From the NCBI RefSeq assembly GCF_009708075.1, contig NZ_WMBT01000002.1:434001-498000 (forward strand): a stretch of DNA of 64,000 bases. The letters are read 5' to 3'. The translations under genes were made by a program, and so were the position numbers. Shown piece after piece: positions 7,658-17,696 of this stretch. Each line of letters opens with the position of its first letter. Within the stretch, counting starts at the first letter, position 1. The notes under the pieces were generated by a model, which saw nothing but the letters and a program-made list of their open reading frames with translations, was not told the origin of the DNA and searched no databases. The DNA is from Paracoccus lichenicola (lineage in GTDB: Bacteria; Pseudomonadota; Alphaproteobacteria; Rhodobacterales; Rhodobacteraceae).

Positions 7658-9073
7658 TCAGTCCAGCGCCAGAGGCGGCGTCGGCCCGCTGTCCTCCAGA
7701 TGCCACACCGCCTGCCAGCGCCCGCCCCTGCGGTCCAGCGTCAGGTAATTGCGTTGCGCCACATAGCGGTGCCTTTGACCGGGCAGCGGCCTGATGCGGA
7801 TCGGGTGGCCCGGCAGCGGCGCCTCGCCCAACCCCGCGAACAACCCGAGCGCGCGGGCATAGGCCTTGGGCGGCGCGCGGTGCGAGATGCCCGAGGCGAC
7901 GAGCTGGTGGATCAGCATCGCCTTCGGTCCCATCTCGGCCCGGGTCGCCAGGTGGATCTCGCCCGACAGGACCGTGACCGGGGCGGTCTTTCGCATCCGC
8001 AGCACCTGCCCCAGCATCCGCCGCCATTCGTCGCGATGGGCGTGGCTTTGCCACTGGTCGCGCAGGTCGTCCTCGTAATGCTGCATCCGGGGGACGGCCA
8101 TCATCAGCGTTTCCAGCAGCGACAGCCGGGGCCCCAGCAACGGCACGCTGGACACCATGAAGACGTGATCGCCGGCGGGTTGCATGGCCTCGACCGCGTT
8201 CCAGCCGCCCGGTCCCATGATCCGGTCGCGGTGGCGTTCGGACCGCAGGTCGGGCGCCCACAGCGTGACGCCCGGCATGTCGCGCCGCCAACCGAGGTTG
8301 CGGCCCGCGGGATCCAGGAACAGGGCGGGCACGTCGGCATCCGTCGCGCCATGCTGGAACAGCAGATACATCCGCCGCGCCACGGCGAACAGCGTCCGGC
8401 CCACCGCCGAATTGGTGCGGCTTTCGGACAGCGAACCCCAGCCGTCGCAGATGTCGTGATCGTCCCAGACCGACAAGGATGGCACGGTCGCGAACAGATC
8501 CGCGCAACCTTCCGCCGCCAGCACCATGTAGCGTTCGACGAAGCTGCGTTCCAGATGCCGGGCCAGATCCTCCAGATCCGCCGCCGAGGGCCTGGCGGGC
8601 ACGTGCTTCGGCCAATCCCTTGACAGGGGATGGCCGTGGGTCGCCTCGTCGGCATAGATCTGGTCGCCGCCTTGCAGCAGCAGGGCGAAAGGCGCGCGGG
8701 CATGGTCGGCCTGCAACCGCGCCCACATCCGGTTGCGCTCGGTGGAATCGCGGTCCAGATCGCCGTTCTCCTCGCCATTGCAGGACACGAAGGCGATGCG
8801 GATGTCGCCGTCCAGGCGCGTGGCGACGGGATAGGCGCGGCCCTCCCACTGATAGCCGGGTTCGCCCGCAGCCAGCGTGAAGTCATGGCGCCAGACGCAC
8901 AGCCCCGCGACCCGGGCCAGCAGCACCGGGGCGACCGCGCCGTCCTGCGTCTCGACCGCGCCGGGGGCCGCTGCCCCCTCGGGCCGGACGGTGATCGCGG
9001 CAAGGCGCAGACCGTCGGCATCGCAGCCCCGAAAATGCAGGATCGGACCCGCGAAACCGTGTTTTTCCGTCAT
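7658..9073 (-). CDS. PhoD-like metallophosphatase
   Basis: A 471-residue protein of the PhoD-type metallophosphoesterase family, with no signal peptide visible, so probably cytosolic. The metal-binding blocks are IAFVSCNGEENGD, LLLQGGDQIYADEA and SVWDDHDICDGWG, and the late histidine motif is in VTVLSGEIHLATRAEMG. The chosen ATG (9073, MTEKHGFAG) has a GGAAG ribosome-binding site four bases upstream; the open frame extends further to 9136 but lacks a site. It lies 70 bp downstream of the AGE-family gene on the same strand and may be co-transcribed. The natural substrate (phosphodiester or phosphomonoester) cannot be told from the sequence. Confidence 0.85.
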   Translation of the reverse strand: MTEKHGFAGPILHFRGCDADGLRLAAITVRPEGAAAPGAVETQDGAVAPVLLARVAGLCVWRHDFTLAAGEPGYQWEGRAYPVATRLDGDIRIAFVSCNGEENGDLDRDSTERNRMWARLQADHARAPFALLLQGGDQIYADEATHGHPLSRDWPKHVPARPSAADLEDLARHLERSFVERYMVLAAEGCADLFATVPSLSVWDDHDICDGWGSLSESRTNSAVGRTLFAVARRMYLLFQHGATDADVPALFLDPAGRNLGWRRDMPGVTLWAPDLRSERHRDRIMGPGGWNAVEAMQPAGDHVFMVSSVPLLGPRLSLLETLMMAVPRMQHYEDDLRDQWQSHAHRDEWRRMLGQVLRMRKTAPVTVLSGEIHLATRAEMGPKAMLIHQLVASGISHRAPPKAYARALGLFAGLGEAPLPGHPIRIRPLPGQRHRYVAQRNYLTLDRRGGRWQAVWHLEDSGPTPPLALD

Positions 9074-9143
9074 GCTTCCGTTCGCGCCTTCCTGTCCCCT
9101 TGGGACGCTAGATAGGCGCTTTGACCCCGATTGCATCCCCGAA

Positions 9144-10376
9144 TCAGGATCCTAGCGGCTTTGTGTCGGCCAATGCCCGTCCATGATGCGACAGCCCGGG
9201 CACCAGCGGGAAAAGGTCCGCCTGCAAGGCATGATAGATGTCGGGCTTGCCCCCGAACTGTCCCCCGGTCGGGCCGCCGGGTTCGGGGAACCAGCCGCCG
9301 CGGTCGTGGTCGATCAGATGCGCGTCGGCAAAGCGCCACAGGCGGCGATACCAGTCCTCGTCCCCGGGCCGGGGATCGAGCTTGATCAGGGCGGCCAGCG
9401 CGCCGATGGCCTCGCACACCGGCCACCAATAGCGGTCGGGCCGGACCACGCGCCCGGTGAAATCCAGCGTATAGGCCAGCCCGCCTCCGGGCAGCCAGGC
9501 ATCCGCAAGCGCGGTTTCCACCAGCAGCCGCGCCTGTCGCGGCGCGTCGGTGGCGGGCCGCCCGGCCAGATCCCACCATTGCAGCAGCAGGCGCGCCATC
9601 TCGAAGGAATGGCCGGGGGTGGTGCCCGCCGGGCGGAACATCGGGTTGCCCTCATAGCCGGGATCGGGCCGCCAGGCGGCGTTGTAATGTTCCGGGATCC
9701 GCCAGCCGTTCCCTGCGGCCTGGCCCGCGATGAAGAACCCCAGGATCCGCCCCGCGCGGTCCAAGTATTGGCCCTCGCCCGTGGCCTCGTGCGCGGAGAG
9801 CAACGCCTCGACCCCGTGCATGTTGGCGTTCATGCCGCGATAGGTGGAAAAGACCTGCCAGTCGCGGGTGAACTCGTCGCGCAGCAGCCCGGCGGATTCG
9901 TCCCAGAACCGGTCCTCCAGCACCTGCGCGATGTCGGAAAGCAGCCGGTCGGCATCGGGATGGCCCGCCAGTTTCGCGCTGGAGGCCGCCAGCAGCACGA
10001 AGACATGGCCGTAAGCCAGCTTGGTGCCATCCGCCACCGCCCCGTCCCGCAGCGACCAGACATAGCCGCCATGCCGCGCGTCGCGATGCCCGCGCCACAG
10101 CAGGTCCATCCCCCGGTCGATGATCCCCGCCCGGTCCGCCCGCCCCGCCATCTGCCCGAGCGCATGGGAATGGACCAGCCGCGTCGTCACATGCAGTTCC
10201 AGCGGCGCGTCCGGCACGGGCCGGCCTGCCGGATCCAGCATCCGCAACCTCCCGCCCCCGGCGCTTGCGTCGAAGAAGTCCAGCGCGCGCCGGGCATCGC
10301 GGACCAGGAAACGGCGATGCGCCGGATCGTCCAGCCAATGCCCCGCGTCTTCCGCACCCAGACCTGCCCGTTCCAT
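9144..10376 (-). CDS. AGE family epimerase/isomerase
   Basis: A 410-residue (alpha/alpha)6-barrel sugar epimerase/isomerase of the N-acylglucosamine 2-epimerase / mannose isomerase family. Family blocks: TRLVHSHALG near residue 65, GGYVWSLRD, KLAYGHVFVLLAAS, NANMHGVEALL, GHSFEMARLLLQW and YWWPVCEAIGAL. The YGHVFVLLA and GHxFEMA motifs carry the catalytic His residues of the family. The ATG at 10376 follows AAGGGGG. Mannose-fructose isomerisation or a 2-epimerase activity are both possible; the sequence does not decide. Confidence 0.85.
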   Translation of the reverse strand: MERAGLGAEDAGHWLDDPAHRRFLVRDARRALDFFDASAGGGRLRMLDPAGRPVPDAPLELHVTTRLVHSHALGQMAGRADRAGIIDRGMDLLWRGHRDARHGGYVWSLRDGAVADGTKLAYGHVFVLLAASSAKLAGHPDADRLLSDIAQVLEDRFWDESAGLLRDEFTRDWQVFSTYRGMNANMHGVEALLSAHEATGEGQYLDRAGRILGFFIAGQAAGNGWRIPEHYNAAWRPDPGYEGNPMFRPAGTTPGHSFEMARLLLQWWDLAGRPATDAPRQARLLVETALADAWLPGGGLAYTLDFTGRVVRPDRYWWPVCEAIGALAALIKLDPRPGDEDWYRRLWRFADAHLIDHDRGGWFPEPGGPTGGQFGGKPDIYHALQADLFPLVPGLSHHGRALADTKPLGS

Positions 10377-10507
10377 GATCACCCCCTTGCGGCTGAACGA
10401 TGAAGGTGCCGATCCCGCGCCCGATCCGCAATCTTTTTGCCGCCCTCCCCCTTGCATCCGGCGCGGCGATTTGCCACGTCTGGACTCAGCGGGACCGGGC
10501 CCCTCTG

Positions 10508-10557
10508 GCGACAAGGCTTGTCGCGATGTCGGAACCGCATCGAGCGTGCCTCGATGC
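10508..10557 (+). promoter_or_regulatory. Two hairpins in the terC 5' leader
   Basis: The 245-bp gap between the divergent AGE gene and terC contains GCGACAAG-G-CTTGTCGC (10508-10524) and GCATCGAG-cgtgc-CTCGATGC (10537-10557), both perfect stems. TerC relatives are often controlled by the Mn2+ yybP-ykoY riboswitch, but its conserved bases are not present here. Role unknown; these could be an operator or RNA leader. Confidence 0.35.
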
Positions 10558-10621
10558 AAAGTGGCCCTTGTCCGACAAAGCCCTTGGCATTGATGCACAT
10601 CCAGCAACGATGAGGGCAAAC

Positions 10622-11623
10622 GTGGAACTGCTTCTTCTGTTATTCTTGGGCAAGCCGCTGTGGATGTGGCTGCTGTTCGTCGCCATCGTGATCGCGCTTC
10701 TGGTCTTTGACCTGGGCGTGCTGCACAAGGACGACCATGCGATCGGCGTGGCCGAAAGCCTCAAGCTGTCGGCCATGTACCTGACGATGGGCGTGCTGTT
10801 TTCGGGATTTGTCTGGTGGCAGATCGGGGCCGAGGAAAGCAAGCTCTACCTGACGGCCTTCGTGGTCGAAAAGACCCTGGCGATGGACAACGTCTTCGTC
10901 ATCGCCATGATCTTCACCTATTTCGCGATCCCGCCGAAATACCAGCACCGGGTGCTGTTCTGGGGCATCCTGGGCGTGATCGTGCTGCGCGGCCTGATGA
11001 TCGGCCTGGGCGCGACCCTGGTCGCCCAGTATTCCTGGATCCTGTATGTCTTCGCGCTGTTCCTGATCTTCACCGGCATCAAGATGATGATGGTGGGCGA
11101 CAAGCCGCTGGACATTTCCCAGAACCCCGTCCTGCGCTTCATGAAGCGGCGCATGAACGTGACCGAGGAAATCCACGGCCACGACTTCTGGGTGAAAAAG
11201 CCCGACCCGGCGACGGGCAAGCTGACGCGCTATGCCACGCCGCTGTTCCTGGCCCTGGTGATGGTCGAGATCGTGGACGTGATCTTCGCGGTGGATTCGG
11301 TGCCCGCGGTCTTCGCGATCACGGCGGATCCGTTCATCGTCTATACCTCGAACATCTTCGCCATCCTGGGCCTGCGGGCGCTGTATTTCGCGCTGGCGGC
11401 GATCATCCACCGCTTCCATTATCTGAAATACGCGCTGTCGGTCCTGCTGATCTTCATCGGGTCCAAGATCTTCGTGGCCGACCTGCTGGGTTGGGAGAAA
11501 TTCCCCGCCTCGTGGTCGCTGGCGATCACCTTCGCGATCCTGGGCGCGGGCGTGGCCTATTCGTTGTGGAAAACGAAGGACAACCGGCCCGAGCCGCAGA
11601 TCGCCCGCGCCCCCCACGAATAA
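10622..11623 (+). CDS. TerC family membrane protein
   Basis: A 333-residue integral membrane protein of the TerC/Alx family, with about nine hydrophobic helices. Acidic residues in membrane segments are characteristic: LVFDLGVLHK near residue 25, EKTLAMDNVFVIAMIF, and LALVMVEIVDVIFAVDSVPAV. Family members are implicated in manganese export and tellurite or metal homeostasis. The GTG at 10622 is preferred because GAGGG lies at the right distance; an in-frame ATG at 10610 would start inside that site. A 9-bp hairpin follows the stop. Confidence 0.9.
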   Translation: MELLLLLFLGKPLWMWLLFVAIVIALLVFDLGVLHKDDHAIGVAESLKLSAMYLTMGVLFSGFVWWQIGAEESKLYLTAFVVEKTLAMDNVFVIAMIFTYFAIPPKYQHRVLFWGILGVIVLRGLMIGLGATLVAQYSWILYVFALFLIFTGIKMMMVGDKPLDISQNPVLRFMKRRMNVTEEIHGHDFWVKKPDPATGKLTRYATPLFLALVMVEIVDVIFAVDSVPAVFAITADPFIVYTSNIFAILGLRALYFALAAIIHRFHYLKYALSVLLIFIGSKIFVADLLGWEKFPASWSLAITFAILGAGVAYSLWKTKDNRPEPQIARAPHE

Positions 11624-11636
11624 GCCGAAAACCGGC

Positions 11637-11660
11637 AAGGCGCCCCGCAACGGGCGCCTT
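11637..11660 (+). terminator. Hairpin terminator after terC
   Basis: Perfect 9-bp stem AAGGCGCCC (11637-11645) / GGGCGCCTT (11652-11660) with a 6-nt loop, 14 bp after the terC stop. The T-tract is poor, so termination may be partial. Confidence 0.55.
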
Positions 11661-11758
11661 GTCCCCGATTCTGTCCCGCAGGCGGCCTTCATGCCTTTGC
11701 ACCGGCGCGCGCTTCGTGCAGACTGTGAACAGCCCGACTTGCTGGACAAAGTGAACTG

Positions 11759-13030
11759 ATGCTTCTGGAAATCCTCATCGTCCTGCTTTTGACGATGTTC
11801 AACGGCGTCCTGGCCATGTCGGAACTGGCCATCGTGTCCGCCCGGCCCGCCCGGTTGAAGGTCATGGCCGCCGAAGGCAGCCGGGGGGCGGAAATCGCCC
11901 TGGACCTGGGGACCGAACCGGGCCGGTTCCTGTCCAGCGTGCAGATCGGCATCACCCTGGTCGGGGTGCTGTCGGGGGCGATCTCGGGGGCAACGCTGGG
12001 CGCGCGACTGTCGGCGGCGCTGATCGCCAACGGACTTTCGCCCGCGCTGGCCCAAGCCCTGGGCGTCGGCGGCGTGGTCGTGCTGATTACCTATCTGTCG
12101 CTGATCATCGGCGAACTGGTTCCCAAGCAGATCGCCCTGCGCGCGCCCGAAGGCGTGGCCGCCCGCATCGCGCCGCTGATCCTGTTCATCTCGCGCATCG
12201 CCGCGCCCATCGTCTGGATCCTGGACAAGTCGGGCAACGTGGTGCTGCGCCTGCTGGGCCAGTCGGGCGAATCCGACCGCGGCATCTCGGACGAGGAGAT
12301 CCGGGTGATGCTGTCGGATGCCCGCACCGCCGGCGTGATCGAACCCGCCGAGACCGAGATGATCGCGGGCGTCATGCGCATCGCCGACCGATCCGCGCGC
12401 GGGCTGATGACGCCGCGCCACGAAGTCGAGGCGGTGGATGTCAACGATGCGGCGGCCGAGGTGCTGCAGAAATTCCGCGACAGCCGCCGCTCGCGCCTGC
12501 TGGTGCGCGAAGGCTCGGACGACGACATCATCGGCGTTCTCAGCCTGCGCGACCTGTTGTCCGAGGATGTCACTGACCTGCGCCCCCTGGTGCAAGAGGT
12601 TCCCGTGATCCGCGAGGGCCTGCCCGCCCTGAACGTGATCGAGGAATTGAAGGCCAGCCCCGCCCACATGCTGCTGGTTTACGACGAATACGGCCATTTC
12701 GAGGGCGTGATCACCGCCATGGACCTGCTGGAGGCGATCGCGGGCGACTTCCCCGAACCCGGCGACGACGAACCCAAGGCCGTGCAGCGCGAGGATGGCA
12801 GCTGGCTGGTCGCGGGCTGGATGCCCGCGGACGAGTTCGCCGAGATGATCGGCATCAGCCTGCCCGAGGATCGCGGCTATGAATCGGTCGCGGGCCTCGT
12901 GCTGGACCGCGCGGGCGTGCTGCCCGACGTGGGCGCGCGCGTCACGGTGTCCGGCTGGCAGATCGAGGTCGTGGACCTTGACGGGCGCCGCATCGACAAG
13001 CTGCTGGTCTCGCAGCTTGCCGAAGGCTGA
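11759..13030 (+). CDS. CNNM/CorC (HlyC) family CBS-domain transporter
   Basis: A 423-residue membrane protein: an N-terminal CNNM (DUF21) domain at about 1-185 with three to four helices (ILIVLLLTMFNGVLAMSELA; ITYLSLIIGELVPKQIAL), a tandem CBS pair at about 205-325, and a C-terminal CorC/HlyC transporter-associated domain at about 340-420. Members export Mg2+/Co2+ or act in magnesium homeostasis; the older name haemolysin is misleading. The gene stands alone between terC and the convergent NCS2 permease gene (4 bp apart). Confidence 0.9.
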   Translation: MLLEILIVLLLTMFNGVLAMSELAIVSARPARLKVMAAEGSRGAEIALDLGTEPGRFLSSVQIGITLVGVLSGAISGATLGARLSAALIANGLSPALAQALGVGGVVVLITYLSLIIGELVPKQIALRAPEGVAARIAPLILFISRIAAPIVWILDKSGNVVLRLLGQSGESDRGISDEEIRVMLSDARTAGVIEPAETEMIAGVMRIADRSARGLMTPRHEVEAVDVNDAAAEVLQKFRDSRRSRLLVREGSDDDIIGVLSLRDLLSEDVTDLRPLVQEVPVIREGLPALNVIEELKASPAHMLLVYDEYGHFEGVITAMDLLEAIAGDFPEPGDDEPKAVQREDGSWLVAGWMPADEFAEMIGISLPEDRGYESVAGLVLDRAGVLPDVGARVTVSGWQIEVVDLDGRRIDKLLVSQLAEG

Positions 13031-13034
13031 GGGG

Positions 13035-14315
13035 TCAGGCCGTCCGGCGCCCGATCCCCAGCACCTGCCAGATCACCAGCGCGGCCAGCGTGGACGTGCC
13101 GATGCCACCCAGGGCAAAGCCGCCGATGGTGACGGTGAAATCGCCCGCCCCCAGGATCAGCGCGACCCCCACGGTGAACAGGTTGCGCGGGTCGGAAAAG
13201 TCCACGCGGTTGTCCACCCAGATCCGCGCCATGGCGCTGGCGATCAGGCCGAAGACCGACACGGCCAGACCCGCCAGCACCGGCGCGGGGATGGTTTGCA
13301 GGATCGCGCCGAACTTTGGCGACAGGCCCAGCAGGATCGCGATGACGGCGGCCATCGGAAAGATCAGCGTCGAATAGACCCGTGTCATCGCCATCACGCC
13401 GATGTTCTCGGCATAGGTCGTGACCCCGGTCCCGCCGCCTGCCCCGGCGATCATGGTGGCAAGCCCGTCGCCCAGAAAGCCGCGCCCGATATAGCGGTCC
13501 ATGTTCCGCCCGGTGATCGCGCCAAGCGCCTTGATGTGGCCCAGGTTCTCGGCCACCAGGACGACGGCCACGGGGGCGATCATGCTGATCGCCGTCCAGT
13601 CGAAGCGCGGCGCGGTGAAGCTGGGGATGCCGAACCAGGCCGCCTGCCCCACGCGGGAAAAGTCGATGCCCGGCACGATGCCCGCGCCGTTGCCAAGGAC
13701 CAGCACCAGCCCGTAACCGAAGGCCAGCGCGATCAGCACCGCGATCCGCCGCGTCGTGCGGGTGCCATAGGCCGACACCATCGCCATGCACAGCACGGTC
13801 GCCAGCGCGATGGCCAGATGCGCCATGGAACCCTTCAACTGGTTCACCGCCACGGGCGCCAGGTTCAGCCCGATGGAGACGCCGATGGCCCCGGTGACGG
13901 CGGGCGGCATCAGACGCTCCACCCATCCGGTCCCGGCGGCCATCACCGCCAGACCGATCAGCGCATAGACCAGCCCCGCCGCGATGATCCCGCCCAAGGC
14001 CACGCCGATGTTCGGATTGGCCCCGCCGCCCGCGAAACCCGTCGCGGCCATCACCACCGCGATGAAGGCGAAGGACGATCCCAGGTAACTGGGCACCCGG
14101 CCGCCGGTGATGGCGAAGAACAGCAGCGTGCCGATGCCCGAAAAGAACACCGCCACGTTCGGGTCGAACCCCATGATCAGCGGCGCCAGGATCGTGGATC
14201 CCGACATCGCCAGCAGGTGCTGCACGCTCATCGGGATGGCGGCGGCCAGGGGAAGCTTCTCGTCGGGAAGCACCGTTGCGCCGGTGGCCGGGCGCCAGGT
14301 CGGAAAATAGCCCAT
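13035..14315 (-). CDS. NCS2 nucleobase:cation symporter (uracil permease-like)
   Basis: A 426-residue nucleobase/ascorbate transporter of the NCS2 family in the inner membrane, with about 14 helices. The N-terminus QHLLAMSGSTILAPLIMG is the usual QH motif of the family. The substrate-binding TM10 region appears as AENIGVMAMTRVYS; the Glu followed by N-x-G-x-x is the uracil/xanthine-type signature. UraA-like length and motifs favour uracil, but xanthine is possible. The start is the ATG at 14315 with a weak GAGAAG site. The long open frame upstream of it is antisense to gcdH. Confidence 0.88.
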   Translation of the reverse strand: MGYFPTWRPATGATVLPDEKLPLAAAIPMSVQHLLAMSGSTILAPLIMGFDPNVAVFFSGIGTLLFFAITGGRVPSYLGSSFAFIAVVMAATGFAGGGANPNIGVALGGIIAAGLVYALIGLAVMAAGTGWVERLMPPAVTGAIGVSIGLNLAPVAVNQLKGSMAHLAIALATVLCMAMVSAYGTRTTRRIAVLIALAFGYGLVLVLGNGAGIVPGIDFSRVGQAAWFGIPSFTAPRFDWTAISMIAPVAVVLVAENLGHIKALGAITGRNMDRYIGRGFLGDGLATMIAGAGGGTGVTTYAENIGVMAMTRVYSTLIFPMAAVIAILLGLSPKFGAILQTIPAPVLAGLAVSVFGLIASAMARIWVDNRVDFSDPRNLFTVGVALILGAGDFTVTIGGFALGGIGTSTLAALVIWQVLGIGRRTA

Positions 14316-14369
14316 CGTCTTCTCATGTCGTGATTCTGGCGGCAGGCTTAGCCGATTGACGGACCAAGA

Positions 14370-14387
14370 CCAATCGCCTGCGATTGG
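14370..14387. promoter_or_regulatory. Perfect dyad between the NCS2 permease gene and gcdH
   Basis: CCAATCGC-CT-GCGATTGG, a perfect 8-bp inverted repeat with 2-bp spacer, centred about 66 bp before the gcdH ATG and about 64 bp before the divergent permease start. Its size suits a dimeric regulator. No regulator gene is adjacent. Confidence 0.4.
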
Positions 14388-14444
14388 GTCTTTCGGGGGC
14401 GGCCTTCCTGCCGCTAATGTCGCCGCGACCTGACGGAGGAGCAG

Positions 14445-15636
<1,192 letters not shown>

Positions 15637-15644
<8 letters not shown>

Positions 15645-16782
15645 GCCGCCGCTGAAGGGCCTGCGCGTCGTCGAACTGGCGCGCATCCTGGCCGGACCCT
15701 GGATCGGCCAGACCCTGGCAGACTTGGGGGCCGAGGTGATCAAGGTGGAATCGCCCGAGGGCGACGACACCCGCCGCTGGGGTCCGCCCTTCATCAACCG
15801 GCCCCGCGCGGACGGGACGACCGAACGGGTCGCCGCCTATTTCCACGCGGCGAACCGGGGCAAGACATCCGTGGTCTGCGACTTCAACGATCCGGCCGAC
15901 CTGGACCGGCTGCGCACGCTGATCGACGGGGCCGATGTGGTGGTCGAGAACTTCAAGGTGGGGGGCCTGCGCCGCTTCGGGCTGGACTATGACAGCCTGT
16001 CGGCGCGCAATCCCCGGCTGGTCTATGCCTCGATCACCGGCTTCGGTCAGGACGGGCCGCGCGCCAGCCAGCCGGGCTACGACTTCCTGATCCAGGGCAT
16101 GTCGGGGATCATGGACCTGACCGGCGCGCCTGACGGAGAGCCGCAGAAGGTCGGCGTGGCCTGGATCGACATCTTCACCGGACTGTATGGCGTGATCGCG
16201 GTGCAGGCGGCGCTGGCCGAACGCGAACGGTCCGGGCGCGGGCAGCATCTGGATTTGTCGCTGCTGGATTGCGGAGTGGCGGTACTGGCCAACCAGGCCA
16301 CGAACTTCCTCCTGGGCGGCACGGTGCCGCATCGGCTGGGCAATGCGCATCCCAACATCGTGCCCTATCAGCTGTTCCCCGCATCCGACGGCCACCTGAT
16401 CGTGGCCTGCGGCAACGACCGGCAATTCGCGGCGTTGTGCCGGGTGCTGGACCTGCCCGACCTGCCGGGCAATCCCGATTACGCCACCAACCCCGCCCGC
16501 GTGGCCCATCGCGGCCGGCTGGTGCCGATGCTGGCCGCGGCCACCGCGCGCCGCACCCGCGCCGACCTGATCGCCGCGATGGAGGCCGCGGGCGTTCCCG
16601 CCGGTCCCGTCAACGACGTGGCCGAGGCATTGGCCGAACCCCAGGTCGCCGCGCGCGGGTTGCGGATCGCGCCCGAAGGCATCGCGGGCCTGCGCACGCC
16701 CATCCGCTTTGGCCGCAGCGCGCTGGCCCATGACCGCGCGGCGCCTGCGTTGGGGGATGGGGACTGGCGCTTCACGCAATGA
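15637..16782 (+). CDS. CaiB/BaiF family CoA-transferase, probably glutarate-specific
   Basis: A 381-residue class III CoA-transferase. The N-terminus [18 protein letters not shown] and the [11 protein letters not shown] block are characteristic. Asp178 in [12 protein letters not shown] aligns with the catalytic Asp that forms the acyl-anhydride intermediate in formyl-CoA transferase. It starts with TTG at 15637, overlapping gcdH by 8 bp, so the two are translated together. From that pairing I infer succinyl-CoA:glutarate CoA-transferase activity, feeding GcdH; the sequence alone shows only the family. Confidence 0.88.
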
Positions 16783-16808
16783 AAAACCCCCGCCGGTCGG
16801 GCGGGGGT
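16782..16808 (-). terminator. Intrinsic terminator of the BI-1 gene (possibly bidirectional)
   Basis: Stem ACCCCCGCC (16786-16794) / GGCGGGGGT (16800-16808), 5-nt loop. On the minus strand it is followed by TTTTT (16786-16782), so it terminates the BI-1 transcript; the + strand side serves the CoA-transferase gene less well. Confidence 0.8.
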
Positions 16809-16833
16809 CAAGACTGTCAGGCTGTCGCGGCAA

Positions 16834-17580
16834 TCACTCGCGGTTGCCCATGAATTGCAGCAGGAACATGAACAGGTTCAGGAAGTCCAGATACAGCTGC
16901 AAGGCGCCCATGATGGCGGTCTTGCCGATGAAGTCGGCGTCCGAACCGGCCATGCGCAGATAGGTGTTCTTGATGTTCTGCGTGTCATAGGCGGTCAGGC
17001 CCGCGAAGATCAGGACGCCCAGGATCGAGACCACGAACTGGATCGCCTCAGATTGCATGAAGATGTTCACGATGGACGCCACGATCAGGCCGATCACGCC
17101 CATGATCAGGAAGCTGCCCCACCCCGAGATGTCCTTCTTCGTGGTATAGCCCCACAGCGACAGGCCCGCGAAGGCAATGGCCGTCACCAGGAAGGTCTGC
17201 ACGATCGAGGTGCCGGTATAGACCAGGAAGATCGAGCTGAGCGACAGGCCCATCAGCGCGGCAAAGCCGTAGAACAGCATCGTCGCCGCCGAAACCGACA
17301 GCCGGTTGATCGCGGCGCCAAAGGCAAAGACCACCAGCAGCGGCGCGAACATGATCACCCATTTCAGGGGCGAGGCATAGATCGCCGTGCCAAGCTGGGT
17401 CAGTTGCCCCGACGCATCCACGGCGGCGGCGCTGATGCCATAGGCCGCGACGGCGGTTACACCCATGCCGACCGCCATCAGCCCATAAACCTTGTTCATG
17501 TAGGCCCGCAGCCCTTCGTCGATCACCGCAGGGCGGGTGCCGACGCGCTGCGTGGTGCGGTAAGTGTTGTAATCTGCCAT
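16834..17580 (-). CDS. Bax inhibitor-1 / YccA family membrane protein
   Basis: A 248-residue protein with seven hydrophobic helices. The N-terminus (GLRAYMNKVYGLMAVGMGVTA) and the C-terminal AGLTAYDTQNIKNTYLRM...ALQLYLDFLNLFMFLLQFMG are the classic BI-1 signatures. The conserved Asp in AYDTQ is linked to pH-sensitive calcium leak in bacterial relatives. In bacteria the family interacts with FtsH or affects stress tolerance; the role here is not known. A possible promoter on the minus strand is TTGAAT-17 bp-AATATG about 45 bp upstream. Monocistronic. Confidence 0.9.
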   Translation of the reverse strand: MADYNTYRTTQRVGTRPAVIDEGLRAYMNKVYGLMAVGMGVTAVAAYGISAAAVDASGQLTQLGTAIYASPLKWVIMFAPLLVVFAFGAAINRLSVSAATMLFYGFAALMGLSLSSIFLVYTGTSIVQTFLVTAIAFAGLSLWGYTTKKDISGWGSFLIMGVIGLIVASIVNIFMQSEAIQFVVSILGVLIFAGLTAYDTQNIKNTYLRMAGSDADFIGKTAIMGALQLYLDFLNLFMFLLQFMGNRE

Positions 17581-17696
17581 CGATCTCTCCCTATGAGACA
17601 GGCCGGCGTTTGCCGGTTTATGGCCATCATATTGGCACGATACCGCCCCGATTCAATGCCGGTAAAGAGCCAGGCCGGTACAGTTTTACGCAGATG

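Noticed and set aside
10377-10621. yybP-ykoY manganese riboswitch before terC
   Set aside because: Stems exist but the conserved loop sequences of that riboswitch are missing.
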